Source: Acanthosepion lycidas
Lineage: Eukaryota; Mollusca; Cephalopoda; Sepiida; Sepiidae
Direction of reading: 5' to 3'
Assembly: GCA_963932145.1 (NCBI GenBank)
Contig: OZ010580.1
Coordinates: 31,611,767-31,675,766 of the forward strand
DNA: 64,000 nucleotides
A program made the position numbers and the translations under genes. The notes under the pieces were generated by a model. That model was not told the origin of the DNA and searched no databases. It worked only from the letters and a program-made list of their open reading frames with translations. This document shows positions 22,390 through 32,442 of this stretch, piece by piece (the stretch's first letter is position 1; each line of letters starts with the position of its first letter).

Positions 22390-22395
<6 letters not shown>
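21906..22395 (-). mobile_element. SINE-B copy, minus strand, with tRNA-like head
   Basis: The minus strand starts GGGGCATATGGCTGAGTGG (A box, near 22390), then TTAGGATGTTTGC and the B-box-like AGAGTTCAAATTTCGG. The body has GGTGGCTTCTTAATG, AAATGATCCCAG and AGTGAGTGAAACTGGG. The far end has TAACTAAGGT and a block shared with the 44.3-kb copy. A CT run (22391-22405) and TA run follow on its head side. Confidence 0.82.

Positions 22396-22442
<47 letters not shown>
22391..22442. repeat. (CT)n(TA)n microsatellite
   Basis: A CT run, then a TA run, then a short CA run. Confidence 0.95.
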
Positions 22443-22454
<12 letters not shown>

Positions 22455-22455
<1 letters not shown>

Positions 22456-22646
22456 ATATATAAAATTTTGAAACTACCAGCATCTCTTGTTTCGTGTGCA
22501 TATGTAGATGTGGCAACATCAACAAAGCCCAGTTCAATAAAATCCTAACAGATGAAATGCATCACAAAAACTTTTCCCAATTCGTTATACTATTTTTCTA
22601 AATACTGTTTGTTGATATATAAAATTATACAAAATTATATATCATT
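22455..22646 (+). mobile_element. Short TIR element (MITE), right half
   Basis: The core reads TTTTGAAACTACCAGCATCT, GGCAACATCAA, AAGCCCAGTT and ATACTATTTTTCTAAATAC. The right terminal repeat at 22612-22646 (35 bp, starting TTGATATATAAAATTATAC) is the exact reverse complement of the left terminal repeat of the 44-kb copy. The left end here is replaced by a TA/CA tract. Non-coding. Confidence 0.85.
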
Positions 22647-22649
22647 ATA

Positions 22650-23310
22650 TCATATCTGTGTGCATGCATAATGAAAAGATAATCAAATACTAAAAACAGT
22701 GTTTCATTAATTTCTCTTTATTGTCAGGGTAAACATACTAAATTTACTTGTTAAAAGAAATTGTGACTTAATAAGCCATTATATGTGATGACAGTTTTGA
22801 AGGCTATCAATCCAATAATGCATTTTACATTTTGGCACAGAGAAAAATTAATTTATTTAATTATTCTGGATTTTCATATGTATGATCTGTTTCCAACAGA
22901 TAATAAATTTGGAACTAAATATGAAGGGTCAAATAAAACAATATCAGGCAATGTTATTCAGTTGTCACAAAGAGGAAGGAAATTAAATAAAAAGTATCAA
23001 GATATTTTCTTGTAAAAAAAAGTGTGTCAACAAGTGGACCATTTCAAATTACTCTTTTAGAATTAAAAAATATCATTTTAGTATTTATATTTTTTAAATA
23101 TAAATATATGAATTTAAAATGAAAACATGCTTTTAAAAATTTTTGATAAAATTGTAATGGCTTTTGTTTCAGAACATACTCATATCTAGTTTCTTCCACA
23201 ATAGTAAACAAAAATGATGTAAAAAAATATAGAAATAAACACCTAAATGAAATTTCTTCTTCAGAGAAAATGGCAAGTTTTGTTTTAATACAATAAAGCA
23301 AAAAATAATA
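22650..23310. other. Unassigned AT-rich stretch
   Basis: No element or gene recognised. Confidence 0.45.
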
Positions 23311-23316
23311 AATAGC

Positions 23317-24010
23317 CATGAACATTAAGAAGACAGAAATCATGGTCATCAGCAAGAGAAAAAGATCAAGATGTGAACTATGAATTGGAAACAAGTAAAG
23401 AAGTTTAAATGGCTGGGAATCATTTTAACAGAAGATAAAAATACATCAAAATCAAAACACAAATTGGATTAGCAAAAGATACATTCCAAAAGCTAAATAA
23501 AGTACTAATGAACAGGAAAATTTCATTAAAATACAAAGAAAGAAGTGCTGAATTGTTATGCAATATCAATCCTCTTGTATGGCCGTGAATACTGGACAAT
23601 CTCCTCACAGATGAAGAGGAAACTGGAGATACCAGAGATGTGGTTCTACAGAAAGATACTGAAAATTCCCTTGCTGAAGCAAAGAAGCAATGAGGAAGTC
23701 TTAAAGAAAATAGTACCAAAAAGAACACTTATACTTAGAATCAGAAAAAGACAGCAAAAGTTTCTTGGGCATATTAGAGGAAGGAGGGTTTGGAGAACTT
23801 GACCCTCACAGGGCATATCAAGGGCAATAGAGATAAGGGAAGGCAGCAGGTGACATATGATGAGCTTGTGTGACTATGGCAGAATGGGGAACAAAAGACT
23901 TAGCAAAAGAATAAACACTGCTAAGGGCCAGAAGGGATGGAAAGCTATAAAGAGCCATGATCACCCACATCCTGAAGGGATACGGCACATAGAAGAAGAA
24001 GAAAATATCT
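23317..24010 (+). mobile_element. LINE-B, best copy
   Basis: Frames from 23317 read M-N-I-K-K-T-E-I-M-V-I-S, then (23545-23802) S-I-L-L-Y-G-R-E-Y-W-T-I-S-S-Q-M, M-W-F-Y-R-K-I-L-K-I, K-R-T-L-I-L-R-I-R-K-R-Q and F-L-G-H-I. A second open piece (23857-24000) carries M-S-L-C and K-A-I-K-S-H-D-H. This is the reverse-transcriptase thumb and C-terminus of a non-LTR element. The palm and endonuclease are absent (5'-truncated). A frameshift or stop at about 23800 separates the two pieces. Related copies lie at 6.1, 11.7, 44.8-45.8 and 51.6 kb. Confidence 0.85.
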
Positions 24011-24059
24011 GGTATTTAGGAATAATGTTTAATTTGATTTGACTTGAACATGGGTGGCA

Positions 24060-24300
24060 CAAAATGGATCAAATTACTATCAATGACTGTAAGATAAGGA
24101 TACAAAAAGTGCACAATGGGAAAGTGTTCATAGAGCAATATGGGAAACAGTAATAAGGAGTGCCAGAGAAAAGCGATAATAACAACAACCATTGCAATAT
24201 GAACTCTGGTAAAACATACAATGATAACAGCAAAAATTGCAATATGATCACTGGTAAAAAAATGGTTGCTGAAGACATTAGGTTTATAATAACCAGAAAT
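24060..24300. repeat. Small internal duplication
   Basis: ATTGCAATATGAACTCTGGTA (near 24193) and ATTGCAATATGATCACTGGT (near 24237) are two diverged copies of a unit about 45 bp apart. Nothing else was recognised. Confidence 0.6.
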
Positions 24301-24312
24301 TCATACACAGAT

Positions 24313-24640
24313 GAGGACACATGGCACAGTGGATAAAGGTGTTAGTTAGATCCAGTGACAGGACCCAAAGAGTGTGAGTTCAATACCTGGCTAAGGCAGT
24401 GGAGAACTTTCAAAGGGAAATTAACAGGAGATATCTGATAACCGACATCCATTAAACATGGCATGTGGAACGAGAACAGTCTACCCCAGTGAGTGAAATA
24501 AAGGGTTCAGTTTGATATTCCAACCTCCTGCAGAAGGCTGGAGCACACAACAGACGAAACATTGTAATAAATATGGTGACAAAGATGAGGACAATAGTCT
24601 GAATAATGTACATAATACCTCATCTCAGAAATATAGACAG
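24313..24640 (+). mobile_element. SINE-A copy with clear tRNA-like promoter boxes
   Basis: The A box TGGCACAGTGG (24322-24332) and B box GTTCAATACC (24378-24387) sit in the head. The body has GGAGAACTTTCAAAGGG, CATTAAACATGGCATGTGG and AATAAAGGGTTCAG. The tail has CTGCAGA, GGCTGGAGCACAC, GAAACATTGTAATAAATATG, AAAGATGAGGACAATAG and CTCATCTCAGAAATATAGAC. There is no left inverted arm in this copy. Confidence 0.85.
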
Positions 24641-24644
24641 ATAC

Positions 24645-25319
24645 TGAAGCATTTCTCTTGATTCCAGCTTTGGTTGTAATAATTATTTTTAAATGAAATT
24701 TCTTTCTTGTGAGTTTGTAAATTTTTTCTTCACAATTTTCTTGAAGTGCATGTTCTCTGAAATTATATAAAGTGCTATGAAGTCAAAGTTTTTTTGAAAG
24801 CTTATAAAATCAAATGTTTTAAAATTTTCTTGTAACTCTCCAAGGATTCTTAAGTATCTAGCATTTTAAACTGCGATTCTGTGTCATTGAATAAAATGTA
24901 AATTTTTAGTGTTAATAATATATAAACAAGAAGCTAATGAAATATTTAAATTCTATCTATGAAAGTAATAAAAAAAGGACTTAGTAACAATTCGAGATGC
25001 CTTTTTCCAAGACCGGATTTGAAACTAAATATAAAATGTTTTATGATATATATTTACAAAATTTTATCTTCATCTGGCAGAAAGATGGAATTGTGGTCCA
25101 TCAGTGAGAGTCAAGTTTTCTGTAATGTATTATACTATGAATGAAATAAATAGGCTTTTATTATTTCCTGAGCACAGAACATGTGAAAAATAACAGGATT
25201 ATTATGTATATTATTATTATAGCAAACAAAATAGGTCAATAAAATAAATAGTTCCATAATTTATTTTCTTTATTTCAGGTTTCACTCATCAGGTGGTTAG
25301 ATAGTACAATTAATTGATT

Positions 25320-25320
<1 letters not shown>
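24645..25320. other. Unassigned AT-rich stretch
   Basis: No element or gene recognised. Confidence 0.45.

Positions 25321-25322
<2 letters not shown>

Positions 25323-25396
<74 letters not shown>
25323..25396. repeat. (TA)n(TG)n compound microsatellite
   Basis: A TA run, then about 15 TG units. Confidence 0.95.
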
Positions 25397-25399
<3 letters not shown>

Positions 25400-25457
25400 C
25401 TGAAGTCAAGCAGTTTTGAACATCATAATTGAATTGTTTACCATTAATGTATTTTTT

Positions 25458-26130
25458 CTTTTTTAATCATTTCACCCCAAGCAAGGCAATAATGCTACTA
25501 GGATGTAGGGGGTTACATGGAGTGAAATAAAAAGAGAAGGCTTTAGTAAGAAGTCGTAAAGGAACAGGGGTCAATAAAGGAACAGGGTTCAAGAAGGTTC
25601 AGGAGGGCAATTGATATTACATTTAAATTTTTGAAGATTCTAGGTAGCAGGGATGCAAGAAATCAAAAGGGAATTCTACAAGTGAGATATGCAAGAAAAG
25701 AAATTATTAGAATAGAAGATACAGTTGCATCTATCTAGTTCAAATGTAAAACAATGAGACCTAGTTGCTAATTTAGTTAGAATACATAAGTTCATACACT
25801 TGAGGGACTAAGCAAAAAAATCTCATTAGAACAATTGCCATGAAAATATTTGTAGAAAAACAAAGAGAGGGAAGCTAACTCATGTTGGTGAGAAAGTGAC
25901 TGAAGTCGAGAGGCCATATCAGGATCTGATAACATTACAAACTCTTCTTTGAATTTCATCAAGAATTTCAAGATATATAGCAGGAGCACCAGACCAGATA
26001 TGACAGCAGTATTCAATACATGAATGAATGGGGGACTTATAAATATGGATGATGGATTCTGACAAGAAAAATTTCCTGGCATGACACCGTGAACCAGCTT
26101 TCCTAGCAGTAGATGTAGCAATTGATAATT
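25458..26130 (-). mobile_element. LINE-A copy, 3' fragment of about 670 bp
   Basis: The minus strand ends in the LINE-A tail (TTGCTTGGGGTGAAATGA, then an A-run; here at 25458-25490). Frames on the minus strand (25792-26140) read S-T-A-R-K-A-G-S, C-H-A-R-K-F-F-L-S-E-S, I-Y-K-S-P-I-H-S-C-I-E-Y-C-C and I-W-S-G-A-P, the thumb of the polymerase. A small duplication of GGAACAGGGTTCA lies near 25560-25600. 5'-truncated and dead. Confidence 0.85.
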
Positions 26131-26258
26131 GATAAATCAAATTTCTTTTTTGTGAATTTGTAAATTTTTACTTACAAAGACTACTTACTTTAAAACATTA
26201 TTCACCATTAATATACAGTTCAACTGTTTCATTTCATTTTTTCCCAAAAGACAATCTT

Positions 26259-26279
26259 TGTTATTATTATTATTATTAT
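26259..26279. repeat. (TTA)n microsatellite
   Basis: About seven TTA units at the start of the duplicated block. Confidence 0.85.
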
Positions 26280-26612
26280 CACACTTTACTTCCATTTTAG
26301 ATGATCAAATCATGGCTTGATTGATTAATCTCTTGCTGCTGCTGTTGCCAAAACTTCTCTTGAATCTTTTTAATATTCTCTAAGTTGTCATGCTTGTTTA
26401 TTTTTTTTATTCATGATGGCAAATGTGGAGCAATGATAATGGTCATTAAACCCTTTTTAAACTCTTTTCTTGTATGATCACCAAAGTTAAGCAACATCAA
26501 GCCCAGTCAGTATCTAGATGAGTGACTACTTGGGAATATCAGGTGTAAGCTTGGACATGCAGGTTGTGTAATGGATAATGACTTGAAATTGTAAATCAGA
26601 GAGCTCAGCACC
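26280..26612 (+). repeat. Chimeric duplicate of 26900-26938 plus 27533-27828
   Basis: 26280-26318 equals 26900-26938, and 26319-26612 equals 27533-27828 except for one extra CTG unit and about one substitution. This copy therefore joins two pieces that lie 594 bp apart downstream. The match is nearly perfect, so the event is recent. Confidence 0.92.
26470..26612 (+). mobile_element. 5S-headed SINE-C, truncated
   Basis: 26475-26550 resembles the 3' two thirds of 5S rRNA: TGATCACCAAAGTTAAGCAA, CAGTCAGTATCTAGATGAGT and TTGGGAATATCAGGTG, the last two covering the 5S C-box region. A tRNA-like part (GTTGTGTAATGGATAATG, AAATCAGAGAGCTCAG) follows and is cut at 26612. It lies inside the duplicated block. 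Confidence 0.85.
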
Positions 26613-26648
26613 TATGAGCAGAGTATATATATATGTTCTAAGATAAAA

Positions 26649-26828
26649 GTGTTATACCCTAGCCCTTTGCCTTGGATCAGTGTAGTATGTGTGCACTCTG
26701 ATTCAGCTCAAAGTGTAATTCCCCAGCTATTTGTCTCAGATCAGTGTTGTATCTGTACACTCTTCCAAGGATCAATGTGTTATTCTCCAGTTCTTTGTGT
26801 TGGTTCAATGTAATATCATTCCCTGTAC
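26649..26828 (+). repeat. 64-bp minisatellite, about 2.8 units
   Basis: Units start at 26649, 26713 and 26777, each 64 bp. Shared blocks are GTGTTAT or GTGTAAT, CCCCAG or CCCTAG, CTTTG, GATCAGTGT, and GCACTCT or ACACTCT. The third unit is cut after about 52 bp. Confidence 0.85.
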
Positions 26829-26829
26829 C

Positions 26830-27530
26830 TAATTTATTATTTAAGAATTTATTTTACCACGTTCTTCAAGCAGTAGAATACTTGTGAAATAGATGGTGTC
26901 ACACTTTACTTCCATTTTAGATGATCAAATCATGGCTGGATTCACTTGTTAGTTTTATATATCTGTTTGATTTAGCCTGACAGAAATTATATAGTGACAA
27001 ACAAAGAAACATACAGAAAAGGTTGCACTGTTCATTAGTATAGATGCTGATTTTAAATATATTTTTTGTAGGGAAGACAGTAGAAGTCAGCTGTTATTTA
27101 AGAATTAAATATTACAAGAATTTCACCTGAATTCAAGCAAGTTGATCCCATATTATAAAAAAAAAAAATTTGTGAACTGATTCCACACGTTAATCCTTCA
27201 TGGAAACAAAGCTGAATTCTTTTGTCTTTGGGGGCTTAAGAATTTGATGCTATTGAGATGTGGTAAAGTGATCTGATAAATTTAATGACAATTGGCAGCA
27301 TCCCTAGCCTAATGCCAAAACCAAGTTGAAAGATACGAGACGCTGAAGAAAGTTTAATCAATGGAATTTTGCGTGCACAGGAAATTGGTTAGGCAGAAGC
27401 CTTTGTTAGAAAAATAAGAAGTGACAGCCTCGTAACACATCAGAAAGTTAAGTACGGATTATAAGGTAGTGCACAAGGTTAATATGGCTGCTATGAACAG
27501 GCTTCTCATTTTGGTTCATACATTCATCAA
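26830..27530. other. Unassigned stretch
   Basis: It contains the parent of the first piece of the duplication (26900-26938). 27250-27480 is less AT-rich and reads K-I-R-S-D-S-L-V-T-H-Q-K-V-K-Y-G in one frame, but I do not recognise it. Confidence 0.4.
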
Positions 27531-27532
27531 AA

Positions 27533-27828
27533 GATTGATTAATCTCTTGCTGCTGCTGCTGTTGCCAAAACTTCTCTTGAATCTTTTTAATATTCTCTAA
27601 GTTGTCATGCTTGTTTATTTTTTTTATTCATGATGGCAAATGTGGAGCAATGATAATGGTCATTAAACCCTTTTTAAACTCTTTTCTTGTATGATCACCA
27701 AAGTTAAGCAACATCAAGCCCAGTCAGTATCTAGATGAGTGACTACTTGGGAATATCAGGTGTAAGATTGGACATGCAGGTTGTGTAATGGATAATGACT
27801 TGAAATTGTAAATCAGAGAGCTCAGTTC
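27533..27828 (+). repeat. Parent copy of the 26319-26612 duplicate
   Basis: It starts GATTGATTAATCTCTTGC and runs through a CTG run, a stretch with TTCATGATGGCAAATG, and the 5S-like and tRNA-like parts of a SINE-C. It is almost identical to the upstream copy. Confidence 0.92.
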
Positions 27829-28205
27829 CAATTCCAGTCATGTTCTTTATATTTACTTATGCACAAATACCCTTGGAAAAGGTATGAATTCATGTTTCCT
27901 CCCCAGTTATGTGTTAATTAATAGAACTTGTACCAGTAAATCATTATTATCTCCAAATCATTTAGAAATTGGAGAGCCAAGTTTGAATTCCAGTCAGGTT
28001 TGTTATATTCACTTACACAAAAACACCCTTGGAAAAAGTATGAATCCATGTTCTCTCCCTCCTTCAGCTATGGATTAATTAGTAGAACTTGTATCAGTAA
28101 ATCATTATTATCGCCAAAAGAGTTCTGACAATCTAAATATATTTCCTGACTAAATAACCTGCAAAAGGTTCATAAGCTATGAAAAACCAACCAATCAATC
28201 AATAA
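27687..28205 (+). mobile_element. 5S-headed SINE-C with duplicated central domain
   Basis: The 5S-like part (27690-27770) is followed by the tRNA-like part and the central domain (TTTACTTATGCACAAATACC, AAGGTATGAATTCATG, CCAGTTATG, GTAGAACTT-like, AAATCATTATTATC). From about 27967 the tRNA-like and central parts repeat: AAATTGGAGAGCCAAG, ATTCCAGTCAGG, AAGTATGAATCCATG, AAATCATTATTATCG. The tail then reads ATAACCTGCAAAAGG and AACCAATCAATCAATAAAC. The inner repeat suggests a dimer formed inside one element. Confidence 0.82.
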
Positions 28206-28334
28206 ACATTGAAGTTAAAGATAATGTTGAAGTCTCAAGCTTAGTTCATCTTTCTCCCTCTTACTGTGAGATCGGTCCTTGTCTCAGGGGGTTACTGTTT
28301 GCAATTGAACTGGACAGTTGTAAGACTCTCTCTT

Positions 28335-28905
28335 TTGAATAACACTACCTTACATATCTATAAATCTACTATTCATCCATGTTTAGAATATGGCTGCTAC
28401 ACATGGTCTGGTGCTCCTGCTATTTATCTAGAGCTCCTTGATAAAATCCAAAGAAGAATCAGCAATATTATTGGCCCTGATCTGTCAGTTTCAGTCAATT
28501 TCCCACCAGCATAAGGTAGCCTCCCTTTGACTTTTCTATAAATACTTTCATGGTAAATGCTCAGATGATCTCGTTGCTATGATGCCTAGACTCTTTGAAT
28601 TCAAATGATGAGGTCTCACCAATTTACAGTTGAGCTGGCTAGATGTAACCATAAGTTCTATGCTAACCGTTTCTTTTCTCGCACTTCTCGATTGTGGAAT
28701 TCCCTTCCTGTTTCATGCTTTCCAGCCAACTTTAATTTGCAAAAATTTAAATGCAGTGTTAATCGCTATCTACTATCCTCATAATTACTCTTTTTTGGTT
28801 CTCACTCCTTACCAATGATTCTGTTTCATACCCATAACCCCCATGTGTCTTAGTGACTTTACTGCCTTGCATGGGGTGAGCTTCATTAAAAAAAAAAAAA
28901 AAAGT
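28335..28905 (+). mobile_element. LINE-A copy, plus strand, 3' fragment
   Basis: Plus frames read L-H-I-Y-K-S-T-I-H-P-C-L-E-Y, W-S-G-A-P-A-I-Y-L-E-L-L-D-K-I-Q-R-R, then in another frame R-L-W-N-S-L-P-V and L-Q-K-F-K-C-S-V-N. The end has GCCTTGCATGGGGTGAG and an A-run to 28903. 5'-truncated and frameshifted. Confidence 0.88.
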
Positions 28906-28909
28906 CTTC

Positions 28910-29510
28910 TTGTCAAGGTTAGTCATTTCATCTTTAGCTTCTTAACATTAAAGGTTGTATATCTGTTTGAAATAAGTGAATTAGTATTTTCCAAAAATGA
29001 TGTCCAGTGAACAGAAAATTTTAAAACATTAAGTATGAAAATGACTCCACAAATATTCAGTATAATGAAATGGCTATTATTAACAAAAATCAATGAGGCA
29101 TTATTCAAACCAAACTGTGCACAAATTTTGGAATGAAATAGAATGGTTCTGTTTATATTCTAAAATTGGAGTTCCCTACATCTGTTAGTCAAGAATGTGT
29201 AATTATTTAGTTTTCACTATTCTAACTTCTCATAAAGAGAAGTCATTCAGGATCAAAAGTTGAGATGTAATTCTCAGCACTTTGATATTGATGCAACCAA
29301 TATTTGATTACCAAATAATAGAATATAGATTTGATCATACATATTTATTCCTATAATCCTCAGAATAGCAATATGTTCTTCACAGCTACTGCTGTTATTA
29401 TTTATATTATTCTGTCTTTTTCTGTCCTTAAATATTTCACCTTTTTTAATTGATTTCTATTGAACTAATTTGTGGATAAATGAATATCACTAATTTATCC
29501 CAAGTGAATT
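28910..29510. other. Unassigned AT-rich stretch
   Basis: No element or gene recognised. Confidence 0.45.
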
Positions 29511-29517
29511 TGTGTAT

Positions 29518-29634
29518 AGCTTACAACCATATCACACTGAAAAGCCCATTCTTGTCCAATCATTAAGTTAAGCAACATTAAGCTTAGCCAGTACCTAGAT
29601 AGGTGACCCTTTGGAAACACAACGTGCTGCAAGC
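29518..29634 (+). other. 5S-rRNA-like SINE head, nearly full length
   Basis: About 117 bp aligned by eye along the whole of 5S rRNA: GCTTACAACCATATCACACT (5S start GYCTACRGCCATACCAC), TTAAGTTAAGCAACATTAAG (A-box region) and AGTACCTAGATAGGTGACC (C-box region), ending CTGCAAGC, which can pair with the start. Substitutions are many, so this is a SINE head or pseudogene and not a working 5S gene. Confidence 0.82.
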
Positions 29635-29910
29635 ATGGATGTGTGGGTGATAACAGCTTGGAATGAGAAATCAGATAGCTGAGTTCAAATTTCAGTAGCA
29701 TCCGAATGTCACATCTGCTCCTACCAACATGTACTGGGACAGCATGGTCGGGTAATGGCTCGTTCCTCCTCATAAATTGGTAATTTCAGTCAGGTTCATT
29801 ACTTTCACTCACTTAGGAAAGGTATAAGGTATGAACCCATCCCTTCTCCTCCCAGCTATGGGTTAATAACAGGACAAAGTTGATCCTATAGGATTGGTTG
29901 GCAACCAGTC
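29635..29910 (+). mobile_element. Body of the 5S-headed SINE-C, mosaic
   Basis: A tRNA-like part (TTGGAATGAGAAATCAGATA, GAGTTCAAATTTCAG) follows the 5S head. A 70-bp block (29706-29775) that recurs at 31506-31575 then interrupts, followed by the central domain (GTTCATTACTTTCACTCAC, AGGTATGAACCC, CAGCTATGGGTTAATAAC) and the long-tail start (AGGACAAAG, GGTTGGCAACCAGTC). A LINE-A copy abuts at 29911. Confidence 0.75.
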
Positions 29911-31425
29911 TTTTTTTTTAATCATTTTACTCTAAGCAAGGTGGGAATGCTACTAGTATGCAGGTGGGAATGCTACTAGTATGCAGGTGGGAATGCTACT
30001 AGTATGCAGGTGGCATCAGAAAGTGAGAGAAAAGACTGAGTATAACGATAATTGAGGAAAGGATAAATGGTGAACAGGCTTGAAGAAGATAAAATATGGT
30101 AATTAATGTTGCATTTAATTTTTTGAAGATTGCTTGCAGTTGTCAGGACAGCAAGTAAACAGAAGGGAGTTCCACAGGCAAGAAATGTGAGAGAAGAAGC
30201 TGTTGCAATAGAAGTAACGGTTACATTTAACTATTTCAACAGTATAAGGGTGGGATCTAGATGCCAATGTAGTAACAAAATTAAATTCATGCAGTCAAAG
30301 CACCAGCGAAAAAAAGCTCATCAGAGCAGTTGCTGTGAAAATATTTTTTAGAAAAGACAGAGAGAAGCCACACCACATCGGTGGAAAAGTGACTGAAGTC
30401 AAGATGCCATGTCAGAATCTATTACATTGCAGATCCTTCTTTGGATCTTGTCCAGAACCTTGAGATGTACAGCGGGAGCACCAGACCAGATATGGCAGCA
30501 GTATTCAATGCATTGATGAATGGTAGATTTGTAAATGTGCAAGATGGATTTTCTGGCACAATACAGTGACCCAAATTTCCTTGCAGTAGATGCAGCTATT
30601 GATTCAATGTAATTGTTCCACTTCAAGTCAGTTGAAAAAATGAAGCCAAGAAGGTGTAGTGTGTTGTTCTTCAGGAGTCAAGCATTGGCCATGCTGATAG
30701 CAGACAGAAAAGTTTCTCTATGGTGGTTAAATGAGTACAGTTTAATTTTGGAGGCATTCAAATTTACAAGCCATTTCTTGCCCCAGTTAACCACAGATTG
30801 GAGGTTCATTTCAAGTGCAGCAGCCAGATTTACTTTGTCAGCTCTGACAGATTTTCTATTCAGACAGGAGTAAATGTTAGTGTCATCTGCATGTGCCTAC
30901 TTGGGAACTGATGACATCAGGAAGATCATTGATTAAATTCAGAAACAATGTAGAACCCAGGATAAATCCTTGAGGAACACCCATGTTCATGTGAAAGGAA
31001 CATGAAGCAAGCTCATTCAAAATGACTCTTATTTCATGATTTGATAGGAATGATTGTATTAAATTAATCATCCTGGACTTTACATAGAATACCAGCATCC
31101 CAAACCCTGTCAAAAGCCTTTGAGATATCTAGAGTGACAGCTGAGCTTTGCCATTATCAAGAGCTGGATGTACATATTCAGTGATGGCCATTAACACATC
31201 AGTGGTAGACCTGGCAAAATGGAAGCCATATTGTTTGTCTGACAGTAGGTTGTGAGAAAATAGATTGCTTAGCCACTTCAGCATTGATTAAAGCCTGGAA
31301 TAATTGGCTGAAAAGTTGTAAGAGACTAATGGGGCAATAATTAGAGGGGGTCAGAAAGTTCTTAAAACAGAAACTACAGAGGAGGATTTCTAACAAGCTG
31401 AAAAGCAGGAAGCAACAAGTCTACT
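29911..31425 (-). mobile_element. LINE-A copy, minus strand, about 1.5 kb
   Basis: The minus strand reads, in shifted frames, C-P-I-S-L-L-Q-L-F-S-Q (31300s), N-L-I-Q-S-F-L-S-N-H-E-I, G-V-P-Q-G-F-I-L-G-S-T-L-F-L, I-N-D-L-P-D-V-I, W-N-N-Y-I-E-S-I-A-A-S-T-A-R-K and I-E-Y-C-C-H-I-W-S-G-A-P, then the tail with TTGCTTAGAGTAAAATGA and an A-run (29911-29940). It equals the 16.6-18-kb copy in extent. Dead by many stops. Confidence 0.88.
29941..30009 (+). repeat. 23-bp minisatellite, three perfect units
   Basis: Three identical 23-bp units (29941, 29964, 29987), each starting GTGGGAATGC and ending TAGTATGCAG. They sit in the 3' tail region of the LINE-A copy. Confidence 0.97.
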
Positions 31426-31503
31426 GCGGAAAGTAACAGCAGACTACTGCAGAAATTCTTCTACCAAGTCAAACATGAATCAAAAAGAGACATGATTGCC
31501 AAA

Positions 31504-31640
31504 GTATATCACATCTGCTCCTACCAACATGTATTGAGCCAGCATGGTAGGTTAATAGTCCATTCCTCCCCATGAATGGCAAAGATGGTGAGATCTTGGG
31601 AAGGCCTACATCTGACAAAGGACTTTTATAGGCTGGGGGA
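31504..31640 (+). repeat. Second copy of the 70-bp block, with extra flank
   Basis: TCACATCTGCTCCTACCAAC and CAGCATGGTAGGTTAATAG match 29704-29775. The two copies bracket the LINE-A of 29911-31425 and a piece of SINE-C. Confidence 0.8.
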
Positions 31641-31644
31641 AACT

Positions 31645-32435
31645 TTTATAACCATGTTGTCTGTCAAGTTAAAGCAATAATGGTCATTGTTTATTGAGCT
31701 ATTTCTCCAGTACTGTTAATTAAAGAGAAGTGATTTAATTTATTTTTCTTTAAGGCTGAAAATTATTTAGAGATTATTTTACTATTTTTCAGATTTTTTT
31801 CTTGTCGTTTTCTGGTACTGATAACCATAATCATGGCACTGATTTTAGTTAACATAGTTTGGTTGTTTCTATTTCAAGGTTCTCATATTTTGATAGCTTA
31901 TCAAATTCTTCTATAGAAACACTGCTATGAGACTGCATAAATATGTAAATTATCTTGACATACTTTCTCAACTCTGTATTTGATTAAAATGTTTGGTTGA
32001 TTCTCTGTGATAGTCTTATCTTTAAAAAGATACATGATTCATAAAATATTCATAGATTATTTTTGTTAATGCTTAAGAGTGATTCTTACTGCCAGAGCTT
32101 TACAGTTCATAGACAGCATTGAGCATATAATCTTCAACTTATAGAAACCTGCTTTTGAGTTCACCAAGAAGAAGCAGAAATGACCAGTAACAATAAAAAG
32201 ACTAATACTGACATATTATTTGAAATTATTGACACAATTAACCTATTATTGAATCTATATTTGAAGCTGGGGTCAATTTATACTATTCATGAAAGGGTCT
32301 ATTCCAAGAAAAATTATAGTTAATAGCTCCAAGTAACAATATTTTATCAGAAACTGTATAATTTAAATTAATAGAATTTAATGTTTATAATTTTCCAGAG
32401 ACTACCTCAAAATATTTAGATTCTTTGATGAATAT
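31645..32435. other. Unassigned AT-rich stretch
   Basis: No element or gene recognised. Confidence 0.45.
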
Positions 32436-32442
32436 ATATACT

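Noticed and set aside
24528..24566. SINE-A tail as a working hammerhead ribozyme
   Set aside because: CTGCAGA (CTGAAGA in other copies) and GAAAC-ATT-GTA are suggestive, but stem I does not pair in any copy and stem II is weak.
26280..26612. The chimeric duplicate as a spliced (processed) copy with a 594-bp intron
   Set aside because: The missing segment does not begin GT or fit splice-site rules at the joint, and there is no A-tail. A deletion or template switch is simpler.
29518..29634. A functional 5S rRNA gene
   Set aside because: Too many substitutions, and it runs directly into a SINE body. No terminator T-run follows at the 5S end.
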